Shown: positions 60,578 to 64,000 of the stretch, piece after piece | How positions within the stretch are numbered: the stretch's first letter is position 1 | How the letters are laid out: each line of letters begins with the position of its first letter | Assembly (NCBI RefSeq): GCF_900089585.1 | Contig: NZ_FLRH01000003.1 | Span: 4,579,123 to 4,643,122 of the forward strand | Reading direction: 5' to 3' | DNA: 64,000 nucleotides | From: Micromonospora sediminicola | GTDB lineage: Bacteria > Actinomycetota > Actinomycetes > Mycobacteriales > Micromonosporaceae | Made by a program: the position numbers and the translations under genes | Notes under the pieces: generated by a model | What the model saw: only the letters and a program-made list of their open reading frames with translations | Databases searched by the model: none | Told to the model about the DNA's origin: nothing

Positions 60578-61417
60578 ATGTCGACGCTGACCGTTCCCGC
60601 CGTACCGGGTGGCATGCCCGCCGATGCGCCCGTGTCGATCTTCGACCCGGTGCATGTCGGGGTGGACGAGTTCGGCCACCCGGTGCGGGTCCCGCTGATC
60701 TACCGCAACTTGTTGATCGGTGGGGAACCGGGCGGCGGCAAGTCGACCCTGCTGAACCTGATCGTGGCTCACGCCGCCCTGTCGCTGGACTGCCGGCTGT
60801 GCCTGCTCGACGGCAAGCAGGTCGAGTTGGGCCAGTGGAAGAGCTGCGCCGACGTGTTCGTCGGCCCGGACATCACGCATGCCCTGGCCACGCTTCGGCG
60901 GATGCAGATCGTGATGGACAACCGGTACGCCTACCTGGAAGTGGCGGGCCGCCGGAAGACCCAGCGCGATGACGTGTTCAGCCCGATCCTCGTCGCCGTC
61001 GATGAGATCGCCTACTTCTCGGCCACCGTCGGGGACAAGAAGACCCGGGAGGACTTCGCGGGTCTGCTGCGGGACCTGGTGGCTCGGGGCCGGGCGGTCG
61101 GGATCATCGTCGTCGCGGCGACGCAACGACCCTCGTCCGACATCATCCCGACGAGCCTGCGGGACCTGTTCGCCTGGCGGTGCGCATTCCGGTGCACCAC
61201 CAACGTGTCCTCCGACATCGTCCTGGGGCACGGGTGGGCCGACCGCGGCTGGTCGGCCAACACGATCAGCCCGACCAACCCCGGCGTGGGTCTGCTCATC
61301 GCCGAGGGCGGCACCCCGCAACTGATCAAAGCCGCGTACCTCGATGACGCGGCCTGCGCCCGCATCGCCATCCACGCTGCCCGCATGCGGGCTGACCGCA
61401 AGGAGCGTGCGGCATGA
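60578..61417 (+). CDS. FtsK/SpoIIIE-type DNA translocase (TraB/TraSA-like)
   Basis: This 279-aa protein has Walker A GGEPGGGKST (48-57) and Walker B LVAVDEIAYF (near 138-147), plus the arginine-region FRCTTNVSSDIVLG. It is shorter than chromosomal FtsK and close in size to TraSA of pSAM2. It assembles a hexameric ring that moves double-stranded DNA into mating partners without relaxase. There is no membrane helix in this protein; the preceding gene may supply one. It overlaps the next gene by 4 nt. Confidence 0.88.
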   Translation: MSTLTVPAVPGGMPADAPVSIFDPVHVGVDEFGHPVRVPLIYRNLLIGGEPGGGKSTLLNLIVAHAALSLDCRLCLLDGKQVELGQWKSCADVFVGPDITHALATLRRMQIVMDNRYAYLEVAGRRKTQRDDVFSPILVAVDEIAYFSATVGDKKTREDFAGLLRDLVARGRAVGIIVVAATQRPSSDIIPTSLRDLFAWRCAFRCTTNVSSDIVLGHGWADRGWSANTISPTNPGVGLLIAEGGTPQLIKAAYLDDAACARIAIHAARMRADRKERAA

Positions 61418-61743
61418 GTATCCGTATCCGACCCCGGCCGGCCACGTCGCCAACCTGGCCCGCCGCCGATGACCACCTGCCGCACCCGGACTGGTGCGCC
61501 CGAGGGCACGCCTGCGGCCTGGGCGAGCATCGGGCACAGCCGGTCACGCTCCGGGTTCCCGGTCGCGGTGTGGTGGTCCTGACCCGCGTGCTGGCCGCCG
61601 ACGGCAGCCAGCACGCCGAGATCCGCACCCGCATCAGCCTCGCGCCCGGCGACAACAACGCCCGGGCGCACCTGATGCGGATCGTCACCGAGTTCGACGC
61701 GGCCCTGCGGCGGATGGTCCGCCCCCAGCGCCGAACCCCATAG
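61414..61743 (+). CDS. DUF6907-like protein
   Basis: This 109-aa protein has a short Cys/His-containing head (HPDWCARGHACGLGEH, about 23-38) and a small beta domain (GRGVVVLTRVLAADGSQHAEIRTRISLAPG). Its start overlaps the translocase stop (ATGA). It resembles the DUF6907 family found in actinomycete elements; function unknown. Confidence 0.6.
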   Translation: MSIRIRPRPATSPTWPAADDHLPHPDWCARGHACGLGEHRAQPVTLRVPGRGVVVLTRVLAADGSQHAEIRTRISLAPGDNNARAHLMRIVTEFDAALRRMVRPQRRTP

Positions 61744-61832
61744 AAACGGGCCGGCAGCACCGGGATTCGCCCTGAGAAAGCACCCCGAAGCCGCCGACCC
61801 GCCCCATCAACAGCCCGGAAGGAGCTGCCGTC

Positions 61833-62249
61833 ATGCACGCTACCCAAAACACGGTCGCCGAGCAGGTGACCACCCCGGCCCGCACGCTGCGGGACGCCGC
61901 CCTGTACCTGTCCCGCCACGGCTGGACGCAGGGCGCCTACTACGACGCCACCTCAGGGTCGTTCACTCCCCCGGCCTGCTTGGTCGGCGCGGTCGGCATG
62001 GTCTGCTACGGCGGACCAGTCGACGCCCCGGCCCAGATGTTCGATGCCCCAGAGTTCGCTGACTTCAACGCCGCGTTGACCTACCTCGACTGGTACTTGG
62101 CCCTCCGGTTCGCCGACAGCCAGTACTACGAGCGGCTCGACACCGCCTACGACTTCAACGACGCCAAGGGTCAGACCGTCGACGCTGTCATCGCCGTTCT
62201 CAACGCGGCGGCCGACGCGTGGGACCGCACCAACGGCGGTGCGGCATGA
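61833..62249 (+). CDS. DUF6197-like protein
   Basis: This 138-aa protein has the pattern LRDAALYLSRHGWTQGAYYDA, PPACLVGAVGMVCYGG and LDTAYDFNDAKGQTVDAVIAVLNAAA. It resembles DUF6197 proteins common in actinomycete mobile elements; function unknown. The ATG follows GGAAGGAGCT. The last bases overlap the next start by 4 nt. Confidence 0.6.
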   Translation: MHATQNTVAEQVTTPARTLRDAALYLSRHGWTQGAYYDATSGSFTPPACLVGAVGMVCYGGPVDAPAQMFDAPEFADFNAALTYLDWYLALRFADSQYYERLDTAYDFNDAKGQTVDAVIAVLNAAADAWDRTNGGAA

Positions 62250-62926
62250 ACAAGAACACCGTCAAGCCCGGCTTGACGCGCACCCGCACCAAGCGCGCCA
62301 AGCGGTCGGTGGAGACCACCGAGTTCGACGCGTTCGTGCGGCGCATCCTGCGGGCGTACGCCCGTCGGGTCGCGGCCGGCGACATCGAGGCGCTGCGGTC
62401 GCTCGCGGCGCTGTCCACCGACGTGGACGCCATGACCCGGCTCGCTGTCACCGGTTTGCGCCAGCCTCCGTACCGGTACTCCTGGGCGGAGATCGCCGAC
62501 CGGCTGGGCGTGTCCCGGCAGGCGGTGCAGATGCGCTACGCCGACCGCGCCGACCGTATCGCCCTGGACGAGCGGCTCATCCGCGCCGGCCTGGGCGTCA
62601 CGGTGGCGACCCTCGCTCAGGTGTTCGCCGATCACCACTCCGGTAGCCCGGCCGCTTCGGTATGCCCGGGCTGCGGCTTCCGCTACCCCGACGGGGTGAC
62701 GGACTGCCCGACCAACGCCACGGTTCGTCCGCTGCTGTACCGCCGACGTGGCGAGGACAAGCAGGCGCTCAGCGTGCTGACGCCTGACCAGCTTGCCGAC
62801 CTGCACAACCTCAAGACCGCCCGGTCCAACCGGACGGCCACCCGTAGGGCGGCCCAACCCACGCCGCCGGCCTCCCGTCAGGAACCGACCCTGTTCGGCC
62901 CCGCTGACGGGAGGGCCACGGCATGA
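62246..62926 (+). CDS. HTH protein with zinc-ribbon-like motif
   Basis: This 226-aa protein has a helix-turn-helix of the sigma-70 region 4 or Trp-repressor type (YSWAEIADRLGVSRQAVQMRYADRA, about 75-98). A Cys pair segment (CPGCGFRYPDGVTDCP, about 141-156) may bind zinc. The C-terminus is basic. It may regulate or prime transfer. It overlaps the following spdB-like gene by 4 nt. Confidence 0.65.
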   Translation: MNKNTVKPGLTRTRTKRAKRSVETTEFDAFVRRILRAYARRVAAGDIEALRSLAALSTDVDAMTRLAVTGLRQPPYRYSWAEIADRLGVSRQAVQMRYADRADRIALDERLIRAGLGVTVATLAQVFADHHSGSPAASVCPGCGFRYPDGVTDCPTNATVRPLLYRRRGEDKQALSVLTPDQLADLHNLKTARSNRTATRRAAQPTPPASRQEPTLFGPADGRATA

Positions 62927-63744
62927 CCATCAATCCGACCAACCTCCGGCCGGCGGCCGGTGAGCCCCGGTTGGCGTCGATCGCCTCGTGGGCGGTGCTG
63001 GCCGCGTCGTTCGGCCTGTCCGCCTCCACCTGGATCGCGCTGGCCGAACTCGCCGGCTTCACCGCTCACATCACGATCCCCGGCACCTCGGTCAGCCTCG
63101 CCCTGGCCTGGCTGATGCCCATCGCGGTCGACGGCTACGTGGTCGTCGCCCTGGTGCTGTGGATGGCTCCCGTGCCCGCACGGGTCGCCGCGTTCGCCAA
63201 GAAGAACACCTACGGTGCGGCCGGCATCGGCATCGCTGCCCAGTCGGCGTACCACCTGCTCCAGACCAACGCCAACACCGATGAAACCTGGCGCGTGGCC
63301 ATGGCCGCGATCGTCGGCGCACTGCCGCCCGCCGTCGCCGGCCTGGCCGTGCACATGCGCGCCCTGATCCGCCGGGAAAGCGGCCGAACCCTGAACGCCG
63401 CCACCGGCACCGCACCGACGTTCCCGGCACCCGCCGAGACGCCAACCCCGACCATGACCGTTCCCGCCGTCCCGGCACCGACGCCCGGCCGGCCGGAGCT
63501 GCCCATCATCCCGACCATCGACACGGCCGAACCGGCACCGACGCCGGCTCAGCCCGAGATCCCGACCCCGGCCCAGCTCGCCACCCGGATCACCGCACCG
63601 CGACCGGCCCCGGCACCGGAGCCGGCGACGCCCCGGCCCGATGCGGCTGCCCGCCCCGCCCGTCCCCGTCCGAGCAAGCCTGATGTCACCCCGGCACCGA
63701 CGTTGGCACCGTCCCACCACCGACATTCCTGTCACCGAGTCTGA
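62923..63744 (+). CDS. SpdB-like DUF2637 protein, frame ends early
   Basis: This 273-aa frame has four transmembrane helices in the DUF2637 arrangement (WAVLAASFGLSASTWIALAE, VSLALAWLMPIAVDGYVVVALVLWM, YGAAGIGIAAQSAYHLL, VAMAAIVGALPPAVAGLAVHM) and a Pro-rich linker. It then stops at SHHRHSCHRV. Full-length family members continue into a C-terminal winged helix, which here is in another frame (63,718-63,982). A one-base frameshift near 63,705-63,722 best explains this. The protein family is linked to spread of actinomycete plasmids. Confidence 0.75.
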   Translation: MTINPTNLRPAAGEPRLASIASWAVLAASFGLSASTWIALAELAGFTAHITIPGTSVSLALAWLMPIAVDGYVVVALVLWMAPVPARVAAFAKKNTYGAAGIGIAAQSAYHLLQTNANTDETWRVAMAAIVGALPPAVAGLAVHMRALIRRESGRTLNAATGTAPTFPAPAETPTPTMTVPAVPAPTPGRPELPIIPTIDTAEPAPTPAQPEIPTPAQLATRITAPRPAPAPEPATPRPDAAARPARPRPSKPDVTPAPTLAPSHHRHSCHRV

Positions 63745-63982
63745 CGCTGCCCAACTTCCGCTGCCGATCGTGGCCCCGGACCTGCTCGCCCGAGCGACCC
63801 GCGTCGCGAAGCAGTACCGCATCGAGCACGGCACGCCGATCACCCCGGGCCAACTGGCCGTCCGCCTCAAGGTGACCTCCGAGGAGGCCACGCAAGCCCT
63901 CGCGGTCCTGGACCTCGACCCCAACACCGACAACCGACCCGTCCGACCCGCCAATGGACGCCCCGTGAGGGCGACCCGTTGA
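63718..63982 (+). pseudogene. C-terminal part of the SpdB-like gene in another frame
   Basis: This frame reads TDIPVTESDAAQLPLPIVAP and continues with LLARATRVAKQYRIEHGTPITPGQLAVRLKV-type winged-helix sequence, the usual ending of DUF2637 proteins. It has no start codon of its own in a good context. It joins the upstream frame by a single-base shift, so the full gene is 62,923-63,982 with an error or mutation. Confidence 0.65.
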
Positions 63983-64000
63983 CCGTCTCGACGCTGACCG
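63979..64000 (+). CDS. Start of a following gene, partial
   Basis: TTGACC at 63,979 overlaps the SpdB C-terminal stop (TTGA) and continues open to the window end. In AICEs the next gene is often the replication initiator, but only seven codons are visible. Confidence 0.3.

Noticed and set aside
1..64000. CRISPR arrays
   Set aside because: No regularly spaced 25-40 bp direct repeats were seen; short tandem repeats at the IS are only 10 bp.

Overview
The window is about 70% GC, nearly every real gene uses G/C third positions, and the gene types (BlaI-M56, DUF305, SAM methyltransferase DUF574, MarR-linked ABC-2 exporters, DUF2637/SpdB transfer genes) point to a filamentous actinomycete, most likely Micromonosporaceae. 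That assignment is inference; there is no rRNA or marker gene to settle it.

Layout. (1) 1-10,970: a compact, NRPS/PKS-free biosynthetic-looking cluster with an XRE-TPR regulator, a GNAT, a fold-III PLP enzyme, two paralogous TauD-type oxygenases, two paralogous ATP-grasp ligases, a FemAB/GNAT-type acyltransferase and an MFS exporter. A TTGCCA-N4/5-TGGCAA palindrome occurs in its promoter regions and probably marks one regulon. (2) 11,012-12,967: an OtrA/TetM-type ribosomal protection GTPase. (3) 14,298-19,182: copper/redox stress genes, namely a DUF6153-DUF305-BlaI-M56 operon behind a BlaI-type operator and a CopB-like P-type ATPase behind a perfect CsoR-type operator. (4) 19.4-24.5 kb: envelope and carbohydrate genes (M23 peptidase, secreted beta-helix lyase, SCP2-like protein plus glycogen-debranching-like hydrolase). 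(5) 24.8-39.1 kb: a two-component system with an FtsX exporter, a lipoprotein beta-propeller, a methyltransferase, a decayed DinB gene, a CPA1 antiporter and two ABC-2 exporter pairs, one with a MarR/GbsR regulator. (6) 39.4-46.4 kb: a general-stress group (PfpI, aldo/keto reductase, MscS, DUF1345, zinc alcohol dehydrogenase, SRPBCC fusion) with two good sigma-B-type promoters. (7) 47-52.2 kb: a GNAT, a lipoprotein remnant, and an overlapping two-gene cassette of unknown function: a large cytosolic double beta-helix protein and a coiled-coil protein.

(8) 52,386 to the window end is an integrated element of the AICE (actinomycete integrative and conjugative element, pSAM2-like) type. Its left end is a 42-nt 3' fragment of tRNA-Pro(GGG), broken exactly at the anticodon loop. 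It carries a ribbon-helix-helix/RAMA-like protein, an IS481-like insertion sequence (53,535-56,038, 5-bp target duplication) with an extra immunity-like gene, a low-GC membrane gene, an HTH-CutA fusion facing an XRE-TPR regulator, and a transfer operon (membrane protein, SSB, FtsK/TraB-like translocase, small DUF proteins, HTH protein, frameshifted SpdB). The integrase, excisionase, Rep and the intact tRNA should lie beyond 64,000.

The strongest candidates for undescribed biology are the duplicated TauD/ATP-grasp pathway, the IS481-like element with a cargo gene and a three-module C-terminus, the beta-helix/coiled-coil cassette, and the HTH-CutA/XRE switch of the mobile element.
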